A DNA stretch of 41,371 bases from the NCBI GenBank assembly GCA_934154515.1, contig CAKPGD010000003.1, positions 1-41,371 of the forward strand, in the 5' to 3' direction. The notes beneath the pieces were generated by a model. That model was given only the letters and a program-made list of their open reading frames with translations. It made no database searches and was not told the origin of the DNA. Shown one piece after another: positions 33,955 through 41,371 of this stretch; the stretch's first letter is position 1; each line of letters starts with the position of its first letter. The position numbers and the translations under genes are program-made. The stretch is from an uncultured Clostridia bacterium (GTDB taxonomy: Bacteria > Bacillota > Clostridia > TANB77 > CAG-508).

Positions 33955-34860
33955 TTATATAAGTGCATTTACAAAGTCTTCTGAATCAAAGACTTCCATA
34001 TCATCTATTTGTTCTCCAACTCCTATAAATTTAATTGGTATGTTATTTTCTTCTACAATTCCTATTGCAACTCCACCTTTTGCTGTTCCATCTAATTTAG
34101 TAAGTACTAACCCTGTAATATCTACTGTTTCTTTAAATGCTTTTACTTGTGCAATTGCATTTTGTCCTGTTGTTGCATCTAATACCATAAGTACTTCTTT
34201 TGATGCATCTGGTAATTCTTTGTCTATTACTTTTTTTATCTTTAATAGTTCGTCCATTAAATATTTTTTATTATGAAGTCTTCCCGCTGTATCACATATT
34301 AATACATCTGCATTTTTCTCTTTTGTTATTTTTATTGCATCAAATACTACTGAAGCTGGGTCTGTTCCTTCTTCTCTCTTTACTATGTCACATCCTGCTC
34401 TGTTTGCCCATATTTCTAGTTGTTCTACTGCTGCCGCTCTAAATGTATCCGCTGCTGCTACTACTACTTTCTTTCCGCTTTTTCTTAAATTATTTGCAAT
34501 TTTTCCTATTGATGTAGTTTTTCCAACTCCATTTACTCCAACTACTAATATCACTGCTGGATTTGTTTCTAGTTTTAAACTTGCATCTTCTTTGTCTAAT
34601 ATTTCTTTTATAACATCTTTTAAAGCTCTTTTTACTTGTTCTACTTCTTGTATATTTTCTTTTTTAACTTTATCTCTTAATTTTTGTATTATTTCTGAAG
34701 TTGTTTGTGTTCCTACGTCTGACATTATTAAAGCTTCTTCTAGCTCTTCTAATAGTTCTTCGTCTACCTTTCTAAATGTGCTAAATACATTGTTCATTTT
34801 CTCATCAAATGATGTTTTTGTTTTGCTTAATCCTTCTTTTAATTTATCAAAAAAACTCAT
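33955..34860 (-). CDS. ftsY: Signal recognition particle receptor FtsY
   Basis: 301 aa, the short clostridial form without a long acidic A domain. N domain 1-95; G domain with GVNGVGKTTSIGKIANNL (about 108-125), AAADTFRAAAVEQL (about 135-148), ICDTAGRLHNKKYLMDEL (about 188-205), TKLDGTAKGGVAIGIV and IKFIGVGEQIDDMEVF. It is the GTPase that docks ribosome-SRP complexes at the membrane. An extended -10 promoter sits upstream at 34922-34927. Confidence 0.97.
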   Translation of the reverse strand: MSFFDKLKEGLSKTKTSFDEKMNNVFSTFRKVDEELLEELEEALIMSDVGTQTTSEIIQKLRDKVKKENIQEVEQVKRALKDVIKEILDKEDASLKLETNPAVILVVGVNGVGKTTSIGKIANNLRKSGKKVVVAAADTFRAAAVEQLEIWANRAGCDIVKREEGTDPASVVFDAIKITKEKNADVLICDTAGRLHNKKYLMDELLKIKKVIDKELPDASKEVLMVLDATTGQNAIAQVKAFKETVDITGLVLTKLDGTAKGGVAIGIVEENNIPIKFIGVGEQIDDMEVFDSEDFVNALI

Positions 34861-34921
34861 TGTTTGTTTCCTCCTAGTTATGTTTTAATACTTATTTTTT
34901 TCTTTATTTTTAAGTATTTAG

Positions 34922-34950
34922 ATTATAACATATTTTTTTATATTTGTGTA
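34922..34950 (-). promoter_or_regulatory. Promoter of the ftsY-UPF0182-pgsA transcript
   Basis: On the minus strand an extended TGT-TATAAT (-10 at 34922-34927) with TACACA at the -35 position (34945-34950), 17 bases apart. Confidence 0.6.
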
Positions 34951-35008
34951 CCTATTTATATGGTATTTCTATAAAATTGTTGTATTGAATATATAAATTA
35001 AGTTAAAA

Positions 35009-35067
35009 GGTGTGACTTTTGCACACCAAAAAAAGCAGAAACGAACTACAATTTGTTTCCACTTTTT
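35009..35067 (-). terminator. Tandem terminators after the pilin-like gene
   Basis: First hairpin: 16-base arms 35030-35045 and 35052-35067 with two internal mismatches; on the minus strand it runs into seven T. Second hairpin: GGTGTG (35009-35014) with CACACC (35022-35027), then TTTT on the minus strand. They insulate ftsY from the upstream gene. Confidence 0.8.
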
Positions 35068-35077
35068 GTTTTTTATT

Positions 35078-35872
35078 CTATTTTATTAAAGTTATATCGT
35101 ATATAGTTAATTTGGCATTTAGTGAGCTTGAAACCAAAGCTAATCTACTATAATTTTTATTTTTTGGTATATCACATATAGTTGTAGTCTTTTCTAAACT
35201 TTCATACTTATTAGATTCCCTTATAACTACTGTTGAATAATCTTTAGCTTCATCCTCAACCGTGTGTAAATATAAAGCCCAGTCATACCCTGCTACATAA
35301 CTATATGTTATTGATATTTTACTATACTTTGAAAAATCTATATCGTTTATATAAACCCATTTTACATCCCATCCAGATGGTGCTGAAATTGTTATACTTC
35401 CATCTTCATTTTTTGTTAAATAGTTAGTATCTCCTGTATATTCTGTATTTTGTAGGTCTAGTTTTATTTCTGTTTTTTCTTCTACTTTTCCTATCTTTTC
35501 TACTTCTATTTCTCCTTTTTCATTACTTTTTAGTGTAACTTCATATTCTTCTATAACTCCTACATTTTTTTGTACATCTATGCTATCAAATACTTTCTTT
35601 TCTTTTAATTTTGTTAATATTTCTTCTATTGTTAGTGATTCTTTTTCTATATTTTCCATTCTAAGTGCTGTTAATTCCAATTCTACTCTTTCTTTTATTG
35701 CTGCTATTTCATACTTGTCTTTTCCTTCACTTGCTTTATTAAATATTCCATTTTGACTTAATGTTAAATTAATTGCTACTCCTGCTAGTATTATTAACAC
35801 TACTATTGTTATTACTAAAGCTATTAATGTTATAGCCTTTGATTCTTTTAGTTTACTTTTATTTTTGTACAT
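35078..35872 (-). CDS. Prepilin-like secreted protein with C-terminal beta-sandwich, 264 aa
   Basis: The N-terminus KESKAITLIALVITIVVLII then LAGVAINL has the shape of a type IV prepilin or pseudopilin: a basic leader, a cleavage zone, and a 20-residue hydrophobic helix. The usual Gly before the cut is Ala here and the Glu at +5 is Ala, a variant often seen in clostridial proteins of this type. A helical stalk (about 45-95) and a beta-rich domain follow (about 140-264: SITISAPSGWDVKWVYIND, YSKISITYSYVAGYDWALYL) that looks like a carbohydrate- or ligand-binding sandwich. No pilus assembly genes are in the window. Single-gene unit with promoter and tandem terminators. Confidence 0.75.
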   Translation of the reverse strand: MYKNKSKLKESKAITLIALVITIVVLIILAGVAINLTLSQNGIFNKASEGKDKYEIAAIKERVELELTALRMENIEKESLTIEEILTKLKEKKVFDSIDVQKNVGVIEEYEVTLKSNEKGEIEVEKIGKVEEKTEIKLDLQNTEYTGDTNYLTKNEDGSITISAPSGWDVKWVYINDIDFSKYSKISITYSYVAGYDWALYLHTVEDEAKDYSTVVIRESNKYESLEKTTTICDIPKNKNYSRLALVSSSLNAKLTIYDITLIK

Positions 35873-35994
35873 TTCTTTTTCTCTCCCTCTTTTGTTTTAT
35901 TTTGCACTTTTAGTTCATATTTATTCATTTTATTTTGTCCATTTTTCTCTAAATATTAAATTATGTAACTAAGTCACTACTCATTTTTACACCC

Positions 35995-36023
35995 ATTTTA
36001 CTATTAAATATTTATTAAGTCAA
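35995..36023 (-). promoter_or_regulatory. Promoter of the pilin-like gene
   Basis: On the minus strand TTGACT (36018-36023) and TAAAAT (35995-36000), 17 bases apart, identical hexamers to the glycan operon promoter. It gives a leader of about 115 bases. The rest of the 269-base gap shows nothing else besides the ytfJ terminator hairpin. Confidence 0.62.
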
Positions 36024-36102
36024 TAAGGTTTTCTTTAAAAATTTATCTTTTGCTATTTTTTGCATTTTTTCTTTTCCTTTGCAATTTTCATCATTCCAAG
36101 AT

Positions 36103-36134
36103 TAAAGCGGAAGATTTCTAATTCTTCCGCTTTA
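36103..36134. terminator. Hairpin after ytfJ
   Basis: A perfect 12-bp stem (36103-36114 against 36123-36134) including CGGAAG/CTTCCG, with an 8-base loop. It is followed by T-rich sequence only on the plus strand, so it is likely a weak minus-strand terminator or a 3'-end-protecting structure. Confidence 0.6.
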
Positions 36135-36141
36135 TATTTTT

Positions 36142-36747
36142 TTAATTATCCTCATCTGTCTCATCGTACTCAAATTCATATTTTGCAGGCTTAGCCTTTT
36201 TAGGTTGAAATTTGTTTGTGTTTGGCATTATTATATTTGTATTTTCTTCTTCATATACTTGTGGTGCTCTTTCTTTTTCTTCCCTTCTTATTCTTTCTTT
36301 CCTATTTTCTTCATTTTGTTTTTCTTCTTTTTTATTGTTCATTTGTTTATTTAATATGTTATTAGCCTTATCCATTAAATCTGGTACATAGTCTAATAGC
36401 TTGTCTAGTGTAGAACTATGTGAGACTGGTAGTAGTTTTACACAATTTCCTTGTATTACTAAAAATGCAACTGGCGTTATACTAACTCCTGCTCCGCTTC
36501 CTCCACCGAATGGTAACCTATAATTTATTTGCTCGTCTTTGTCTCTTTTATTGTATTCATTAATAGTTTCTGTGCTAAATTCACTTCCTCCTGAAGCAAA
36601 ACCGAATCCTACTTTTGAAATTGGAATTATAATAATATTATTAGAAGTTTCTATTGGCTCTCCTATAATTGTGTTTACGTCCACCATATCTCTAATTGAA
36701 TTCATGGCTGTAAGCATAAGCCCTTCTATTGGATGTTGTTCTTCCAT
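36142..36747 (-). CDS. ytfJ: GerW-family sporulation protein YtfJ
   Basis: 201 aa from ATG 36745-36747 (MEEQHPIEGLMLTAMNSIRD). GGAG lies 10 bases upstream; a GTG at 36756 is only 2 bases from that site. The conserved block is VDVNTIIGEPIETSNNIIII, KVGFGFASGGSEF, RLPFGGGSGAGVSITPVAF and VQGNCVKLLPV-like text. After about residue 130 the tail is Glu/Arg/Lys/Asn-rich and lineage specific. The family is found in endospore formers. Its start overlaps the DUF2953 gene by 56 bases. Confidence 0.92.
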   Translation of the reverse strand: MEEQHPIEGLMLTAMNSIRDMVDVNTIIGEPIETSNNIIIIPISKVGFGFASGGSEFSTETINEYNKRDKDEQINYRLPFGGGSGAGVSITPVAFLVIQGNCVKLLPVSHSSTLDKLLDYVPDLMDKANNILNKQMNNKKEEKQNEENRKERIRREEKERAPQVYEEENTNIIMPNTNKFQPKKAKPAKYEFEYDETDEDN

Positions 36748-37369
36748 TTTTTTCACTCTCCTTATTTTTTAATTTACTTATTTTTACCAAATTACATATT
36801 ACACATATAATATGTACTATTTTTACGCTAATTATACTATTTAAATGTAAGTTTAATATATTTATGTTATATATTGGATTTATTTTGTATTTACAGTCTT
36901 TTTTATAATTTTTATCTACTAGATATGGGAGTATTATTCCTATTACACTTGCAATTATTGCAACTATATATGAGGTTAAAATTGCATCCTCTGTTCCTAT
37001 TTTTACACTAAAATTGAAATTTTCTAATTTTATTTTTAAGTCTTTTATTATTTTTATATTTTCTTTATTTAATGGTATCTTTTTACTTATTTCTTTAAAG
37101 TCTATATTTTTTAGATTTTGATTAGAATATATTTTTTTAATTTTTGGACTATTTAAATTTATGGATAATATCTTTATTTTTCCTAAAAAATATATTTGAA
37201 ATAATATTTTAAATTTTTGCTTATTAAGTTTACTTTTTTCTAATTTAAAGTTTTTTATTTCTAAATTTTCTATTCTTATTTTTATAGTAGATAATATTAA
37301 TACTAGTGCTATAATAGACAACAGTATTAATATGCCAAGCAAAATAAAAACTAATATCATAATAACCAC
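36692..37369 (-). CDS. DUF2953 membrane protein (YtfI-like)
   Basis: 225 aa. One N-terminal membrane helix (about 4-27), a Lys/Ile/Asn-rich middle, a second hydrophobic segment (about 131-150) and the C-terminal GRTTSNRRAYAYSHE, which matches the conserved ending of DUF2953 proteins that precede ytfJ. That conserved tail is encoded by the same DNA as the start of YtfJ, in another frame (56-base overlap). Likely partner of YtfJ in sporulation; molecular role unknown. Confidence 0.85.
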   Translation of the reverse strand: MVIMILVFILLGILILLSIIALVLILSTIKIRIENLEIKNFKLEKSKLNKQKFKILFQIYFLGKIKILSINLNSPKIKKIYSNQNLKNIDFKEISKKIPLNKENIKIIKDLKIKLENFNFSVKIGTEDAILTSYIVAIIASVIGIILPYLVDKNYKKDCKYKINPIYNINILNLHLNSIISVKIVHIICVICNLVKISKLKNKESEKNGRTTSNRRAYAYSHEFN

Positions 37370-37475
37370 TCCTTACATTTTAGGTTATTGATATTAGTTT
37401 TTCCAATTTTTTCTTTTTTATACTTTGCAATTTTATTGCACTGCATTGTATTTTATTGTATCTACTATATTATTT

Positions 37476-38231
37476 CTATGCTCTTCTTTTTGCTTTTTCT
37501 ACTACTATATCTCCAAATAATTCTTCTTGTGTTGTTGTCACTTTACTTCTTCTAGATAATTCTAAAAGACCTGTAAATGCTGTTACTACTTCTTGTTTAT
37601 TTGCTTCTGATACTTTATATAATTTATTGAATACAAATTTTGGTCTTTTTAGTAATTCTCTAAACATTTCTTTTACTTTACTTGCAACCGTGTATGTATC
37701 CGTTATTGCTATTTTTTCTATATTTTTTGCATTAGCATTTAGCCTCATACTTTGCTTTTCTATTACGTTTTTATATATTTCCACTATTACGTCCATTTTA
37801 TATTCTTTTTCTATTTTTTGTTTTGGTAATTCTATTTCTTCTTGAATTCTAAAACTTCTTTTAGAATTTTCTAAGTATTTTTCTTTTAACTTTTTAGATA
37901 TTTCTTTATACTTTTTGTATTCTATAATTCTTTGTAATAGTTCTTCCTCTGTTAGCTCTTTTTCGTCCTCACCTTCTGTTGGAAGTAAGTTTTTAGATTT
38001 TAAATATAATAATGTTGATGCCATAATTACAAATTCACTAGTTACTTCTAGGTTCATTTCTTCCATTTGATTTATATAATCTATATATTGATCTGTTATT
38101 TCACTTAAGTTTACGTCATATATATTCATTTTGTTTTTATCTATTAAGTGACATAACAAATCTAGTGGTCCTTCGAAGTTTTCTATTTTTATAGCATATT
38201 TATTTGTTTGCATTGTAAGTACTCTTTGCAT
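37476..38231 (-). CDS. scpA: Segregation and condensation protein A
   Basis: 251 aa. KIENFEGPLDLLCHLIDKNK, MNIYDVNLSEITDQYIDYI and TSEFVIMASTLLYLKSKNLL are the ScpA N-terminal core that binds SMC; the C-terminal winged helix contains VVTAFTGLLELSRRSKVTTTQ. It is the kleisin of the SMC-ScpA-ScpB complex that organises the chromosome. SD GAGGAG. The usual partner scpB is not next to it: DUF2953 follows after 106 bases that hold no remnant. Confidence 0.94.
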   Translation of the reverse strand: MQRVLTMQTNKYAIKIENFEGPLDLLCHLIDKNKMNIYDVNLSEITDQYIDYINQMEEMNLEVTSEFVIMASTLLYLKSKNLLPTEGEDEKELTEEELLQRIIEYKKYKEISKKLKEKYLENSKRSFRIQEEIELPKQKIEKEYKMDVIVEIYKNVIEKQSMRLNANAKNIEKIAITDTYTVASKVKEMFRELLKRPKFVFNKLYKVSEANKQEVVTAFTGLLELSRRSKVTTTQEELFGDIVVEKAKRRA

Positions 38232-38242
38232 TTTTTCTCCTC

Positions 38243-38695
38243 TTATTCTTCTAAATTTTCAATAGCTTGTCTTATATTTTCTTCTATATACCCTTTTTTC
38301 ATTAAATATGTTCTTATTTCTGTTTCATCCATATTAACTGATTTTTTTATTGCTATGTTTTCTGCAGATTTTCTTTCGTATTCTTCTAGTTCATCTCTAT
38401 TTTTAGAAATATAGTCTTCTATTAAACTAGAACTGATTCCTTTTGATGAAAGTTTGTATTTTAGTTCTTTTAAAGATAAGTTTTTTAATGCTATGTATTC
38501 GTTAACCGCTCTTTCTAAATACATTTTATCTCCAATATAGCCATTTTCTTTAAGTTCTTCTATAATGTCTTCTAACATATTTTCTTCTATAATGCTTCTG
38601 AATTTTGTTTTTATTTCTCTTTCTGTTCTTTTTTTATATAGTGCATATTTTAATACTTTTGTTTTTTCTATATCATATTCTTCTATTGTATACAT
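38243..38695 (-). CDS. recX: Regulatory protein RecX
   Basis: 150 aa, helical three-repeat fold. KVLKYALYKKRTEREIKTKF, ELKENGYIGDKMYLERAVNE, LSLKELKYKLSSKGISSSLI and IRTYLMKKGYIEENIRQAIE show the repeated helix pattern of RecX. It modulates RecA filaments. The gene is 11 bases upstream of scpA in the same direction; recA is not in the window. Confidence 0.88.
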   Translation of the reverse strand: MYTIEEYDIEKTKVLKYALYKKRTEREIKTKFRSIIEENMLEDIIEELKENGYIGDKMYLERAVNEYIALKNLSLKELKYKLSSKGISSSLIEDYISKNRDELEEYERKSAENIAIKKSVNMDETEIRTYLMKKGYIEENIRQAIENLEE

Positions 38696-38744
38696 ATATA
38701 CCTTCTTCCAATATGTTTTTTCTACATTTTACTACATCAAAACA

Positions 38745-38772
38745 AAAATAGCAAGATAATTCTTGCTATTTT
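38745..38772. terminator. Terminator after the RelA/SpoT-like gene
   Basis: AAAATAGCAAGA (38745-38756) pairs perfectly with TCTTGCTATTTT (38761-38772) around TAAT; T-run on the minus strand. Confidence 0.85.
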
Positions 38773-38814
38773 ATGAAGTACTTTTACTGTAATTTTGCTT
38801 TTATATACATTATT

Positions 38815-40122
38815 TTAGATTATTCTTTCTTGCTCACTTTCTAATGCATTTAATATTCTTTCATATTCTTTGCTTTCAACATCTATTTGTTCTTGAAAGT
38901 AACACATTACATTTCTAACCAGAGTTTGTTTTTGTATTAATATATTTTTGTCTTTTTGTATATTAAATGTTTCATATTCTGGTACCATATATTTTAGTTT
39001 TTGTACCATTTCTTTATTGTCTTTGCATTCTGGTAGTATTCTTGCTTTTCCTGGTCTGTTTTCGTGAGAAGCTTTTCCTTCTCCTTTACAAATGTTTTCT
39101 ACATATTCAGATTTAAATTGCATTTCTAAAGTAAATTCTGGATGTTCTGTATTTATAAATTTTATGTGTTCTGCTTCATATCCATTTGCTTTCTTTTTAT
39201 GTTTGTTTGAACCTCTTATTACTTGCATATGATTTTCTTCTAGAAATTCTTTATTTTGTTCTATTTTTTTAAAGAATTCTTTTCCAATTTCTACTATTAT
39301 TTGATGTGTGTATTGAGCTCTTTCTCCTTTACTATTTATATTTTTTCTTTTTTCTAATATTCTTTTTATTTCTTCATTATCTGTTTTTAAATCATCTGGA
39401 ACATCCACTACTACTATTTTCATTCCTCTTAAATCATTTGCTTTTAAAAATTTTGCATCATCTGAAAGTCTTTCTATTATTTCTCTATCTTTTCTTATTT
39501 TTCTTATACTTGCATATCCTAATATATCATCTTCTACATTTCCGCTTCTTTGTGCTGCTACACTTCCATATTTACTTTCTATGTCCCACATAGTTGTTTT
39601 CATTTCTTCTATTGAAAAATTACCATCATTTAGCATTTTTATAGTTAATATTCTAAGCAATGCTGTTTTTGTACTTTTGCTTATGCCATCTACCATTATT
39701 GTTTTTTCTATTCTTTGTATATCTTCTGGTTTTATATCACCATATATTATATTAGTTATTTCTTTTAATACCTTTTCAGTATCTAGTTCTTCACTTTCAT
39801 AAATTCTTTCTTCCAATAACTTATATAAACTTACTTTATCTTCTCTAGATAAAGCTCCTGCTACTGTATATATTTTTGATAATCTTTCTATTTGTAAATT
39901 TTTAATTTTCCCTAGTAAGCTTTTTGGAGATTTTACTCTTAGCTTAGGAATTTCAATTTTTACATCTGGATATTGGTTAATAAATTTTTTTATTATATCT
40001 ACTGCTATTTCATCTGTCCATTGTTCATATTCTTTATTTTCTCTTAAGCCCATTTGCCTTATATATGCTTCTTTTACTGCATCTTTTTCTTGCTTATAGC
40101 TTTCTCTTATATTAGACAACAA
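38815..40122 (-). CDS. 435-aa protein with a possible divergent RelA/SpoT-like nucleotidyltransferase core
   Basis: Soluble, no membrane segment. Residues 1-200 are helical and unrecognised. From about 225 the order of motifs resembles (p)ppGpp synthetases: KANDLRGMKIVVVDVPDD (230-233 DLRG, like the D-[IL]-x-G-[IR] metal-binding strand), then a basic stretch RGSNKHKKKANGYEAEHIKF (NGY at 313-315 and His319, like the PK.NGY.S.H guanine-binding motif), then FTLEMQFKS (Glu333, like the E-x-Q of the active site) and GKASHENRPGK (like the trailing H). The spacing is larger than in classical synthetases. It is monocistronic, between recX and the cotJ operon. Unproven; it could be an unrelated fold. 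Confidence 0.45.
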   Translation of the reverse strand: MLSNIRESYKQEKDAVKEAYIRQMGLRENKEYEQWTDEIAVDIIKKFINQYPDVKIEIPKLRVKSPKSLLGKIKNLQIERLSKIYTVAGALSREDKVSLYKLLEERIYESEELDTEKVLKEITNIIYGDIKPEDIQRIEKTIMVDGISKSTKTALLRILTIKMLNDGNFSIEEMKTTMWDIESKYGSVAAQRSGNVEDDILGYASIRKIRKDREIIERLSDDAKFLKANDLRGMKIVVVDVPDDLKTDNEEIKRILEKRKNINSKGERAQYTHQIIVEIGKEFFKKIEQNKEFLEENHMQVIRGSNKHKKKANGYEAEHIKFINTEHPEFTLEMQFKSEYVENICKGEGKASHENRPGKARILPECKDNKEMVQKLKYMVPEYETFNIQKDKNILIQKQTLVRNVMCYFQEQIDVESKEYERILNALESEQERII

Positions 40123-40296
40123 TCTCCCTCCTTTTATATTTTAATATTATACAACATTTTACTTAATAAGTCCATATCTTTCGCAAAAATAATTTACATA
40201 ACTTTCGACATTTTATGCAATTTTTCTGCACTTTATTCACTTTTAAATTATATTTTTCATATTATGTAATATAAAATATCAAAAGGAGGAATAAAA

Positions 40297-40650
40297 ATGT
40301 ATAATCGTAGATATAGAAAATGTTGTCAGCAAAAAAATTATGACAGTAACATAATTGAATCTGTTTGTAACAACTATGGCGTTACAGCTGACTACTATTC
40401 TAAAAAAAATGACAATTCATGTGATTGTGGTTTTGAACAAGAAGATTCTGTCTTCCCTCAAAATCCTGTACTAGCACAAAGTTACGTTCCTATTCAATAT
40501 ATGGATAAGACTTTTACTCCATGCGTTGGTCTAAAAATGGGAACTATCTTCCCTGAACTAGTTAGTCCATATGTTCCATGTCAATCTGTAGAAGAAAATG
40601 CTTTTATAAAAGCAATGAATACTATTGGAGAGGGGTGTAACGAATGTTAG
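40297..40650 (+). CDS. cotJA: Spore coat protein CotJA with an N-terminal extension
   Basis: 117 aa, about 40 more than a minimal CotJA. The CotJA core is at the C-terminal half (about 60-110): VLAQSYVPIQYMDKTFTPCV, LKMGTIFPELVSPYVPCQSV. The N-terminal 45 residues are Asn/Tyr/Lys/Cys-rich. Eight cysteines overall is unusual for CotJA. Strong AAAAGGAGG ribosome site. A CATATTAT at 40258-40265 loosely resembles a sigma-E/sigma-K -10, but no convincing -35 is present. First gene of the cotJA-cotJB-cotJC operon, made in the mother cell in Bacillus. Confidence 0.9.
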   Translation: MYNRRYRKCCQQKNYDSNIIESVCNNYGVTADYYSKKNDNSCDCGFEQEDSVFPQNPVLAQSYVPIQYMDKTFTPCVGLKMGTIFPELVSPYVPCQSVEENAFIKAMNTIGEGCNEC

Positions 40651-41135
40651 AAAACGAAAATAGAAATTGTAACTGTAATTGTAATAACGGTTGCATGATG
40701 AATAATAATAGCAATATGATAGTAGAAAATACTGATTATCCAAATGCAATGACAATGTCTGCTGGTTTTTCTGGAAATAATGCAAGTTGTAATTGTTGTT
40801 ATGAAAAAAATATGATGGGTTCAAGCATTCCTATGTACTGTTATGAATTTACTAATATTGGTGAAAAAGAAACAATCCCTGAAAAAGAAGCTACTCGTGA
40901 AGAAATGATTCAACGAATTCGCTCTCTAGATTTCGCTTGTGTAGAGCTTGCAGAATATTTAGATACCCATGTAGATGATGAAAAAGCTCTTTGTCTTCAT
41001 AGAGAATATTGTACAGAGCTTCGTGAATTGAAAGATAAATATCAAAAGGTTTATGGACCTCTTAATATATATTTTCCATGTAATAAATGGAGATGGCTTG
41101 AAGAACCATGGCCTTGGGAAAGGGGGAATTTTTAA
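40644..41135 (+). CDS. cotJB: Spore coat protein CotJB with a Cys/Asn-rich extension
   Basis: 163 aa against about 85 for Bacillus CotJB. The conserved domain is residues 90-163: MIQRIRSLDFACVELAEYLD, THVDDEKALCLHREYC, DKYQKVYGPLNIYFPC and KWRWLEEPWPWE, the PWPWE ending being diagnostic. The first 80 residues are Asn-, Cys- and Met-rich (NCNCNCNNGCMMNNN) and unlike the Bacillus protein. GGAGAGGGG precedes the ATG, which overlaps cotJA by 7 bases; its stop overlaps the cotJC start (TAATG). Confidence 0.92.
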   Translation: MLENENRNCNCNCNNGCMMNNNSNMIVENTDYPNAMTMSAGFSGNNASCNCCYEKNMMGSSIPMYCYEFTNIGEKETIPEKEATREEMIQRIRSLDFACVELAEYLDTHVDDEKALCLHREYCTELRELKDKYQKVYGPLNIYFPCNKWRWLEEPWPWERGNF

Positions 41136-41371
41136 TGTGGACTTATAATAAAGTATTACAATACCCAATTAATATAAAATGTCCAAATCCTAAACTTGCT
41201 AAATTTATAATATCTCAATATGGTGGACCAGATGGTGAACTTGCTGCTTCTTTAAGATATTTATCACAAAGATTTGGCATGCCAGATCAAAATGCAAAAG
41301 CAATTTTAAATGATATAGGTACTGAGGAGCTTGCCCATCTTGAAATGGTTGGCACTATTGTTCACCAGTTA
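41135..41371 (+). CDS. cotJC: Manganese catalase-like spore coat protein CotJC, N-terminal part
   Basis: 79 codons to the right edge, from ATG 41135. It starts MWTYNKVLQYPINIKCPNPK, then YGGPDGELAASLRYLSQRFG and IGTEELAHLEMVGTIVHQL, matching the Mn-catalase fold where the Glu of ELAA and the Glu-x-x-His of TEELAHLEM bind the di-manganese centre. CotJC is the third protein of the CotJ coat complex. The remaining two thirds lie outside the window. One-base overlap with cotJB. Confidence 0.93.
   Translation, partial: MWTYNKVLQYPINIKCPNPKLAKFIISQYGGPDGELAASLRYLSQRFGMPDQNAKAILNDIGTEELAHLEMVGTIVHQL

Noticed and set aside
1..41371. CRISPR arrays, tRNA/rRNA genes, transposases or prophage genes
   Set aside because: Looked for spaced repeats, cloverleaf-like stretches and DDE/recombinase motifs; none seen.

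Overview
The window is AT-rich and looks like a spore-forming Bacillota genome, most probably an uncultured gut-type Clostridia. The reasons are strong AGGAGG ribosome binding sites, AGA/TTA-dominated codon use, the spore genes ytfJ and cotJA-cotJB-cotJC, a clostridial asp23-amaP-DUF2273-nusB-xseA block, and an LCP-type cell-wall ligase. Almost all genes between 2.3 and 40.1 kb lie on the minus strand. I see no tRNA, rRNA, CRISPR array or insertion sequence.

Layout. (1) 1-2.3 kb, plus strand: the tail of a peroxiredoxin, a short decayed stretch, and an orphan 475-residue gene between two hairpins of related sequence. (2) 2.3-16.6 kb, minus strand: one long surface-glycan operon read from a promoter at 16.65-16.68 kb. 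In transcription order it holds a priming sugar-phosphate transferase, a ruined manC, two GT4 glycosyltransferases, a Wzy-like polymerase, two more GT4s, a TupA-like ATP-grasp protein, another GT4, a Wzx flippase, a GT10 (fucosyltransferase-type) enzyme, a DUF362 protein, a ruined acyltransferase-3 gene and a UDP-glucuronate 4-epimerase. (3) 16.8-18.4 kb: an LCP ligase that could attach the glycan to the wall, and a small membrane protein. (4) 18.5-30.2 kb: housekeeping blocks (DUF212 phosphatase-like protein, xseB, xseA, nusB, the Asp23/AmaP system, fmt, def, priA) interrupted by four single-gene units (GNAT-like 151 aa, 74 aa, 206 aa beta-solenoid-like, 130 aa). Each of the four has its own near-consensus sigma-A promoter and its own hairpin terminator, and a codon mix unlike its neighbours. 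(5) 30.3-34.9 kb: pgsA, a UPF0182 membrane protein and ftsY. (6) 35-40.1 kb: a pilin-like secreted protein, ytfJ, a DUF2953 gene, scpA, recX and a 435-residue protein with a possible divergent RelA/SpoT-like core. (7) 40.3 kb to the end, plus strand: the cotJ spore-coat operon, cut off inside cotJC.

How the genes fit together. The glycan operon is a complete Wzx/Wzy-type pathway: priming transferase, six glycosyltransferases, flippase, polymerase and LCP ligase. It would build a repeat unit carrying uronic acid and probably fucose. Two of its genes are dead: manC (stops, frameshift, truncation) and an acyltransferase (internal deletion with frameshift). The glycan has therefore probably changed recently, or draws on GDP-sugars made elsewhere. 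The best candidates for something undescribed are the RelA/SpoT-like 435-residue protein, the self-contained orphan genes with strong promoters, and the fucosyltransferase-bearing glycan.
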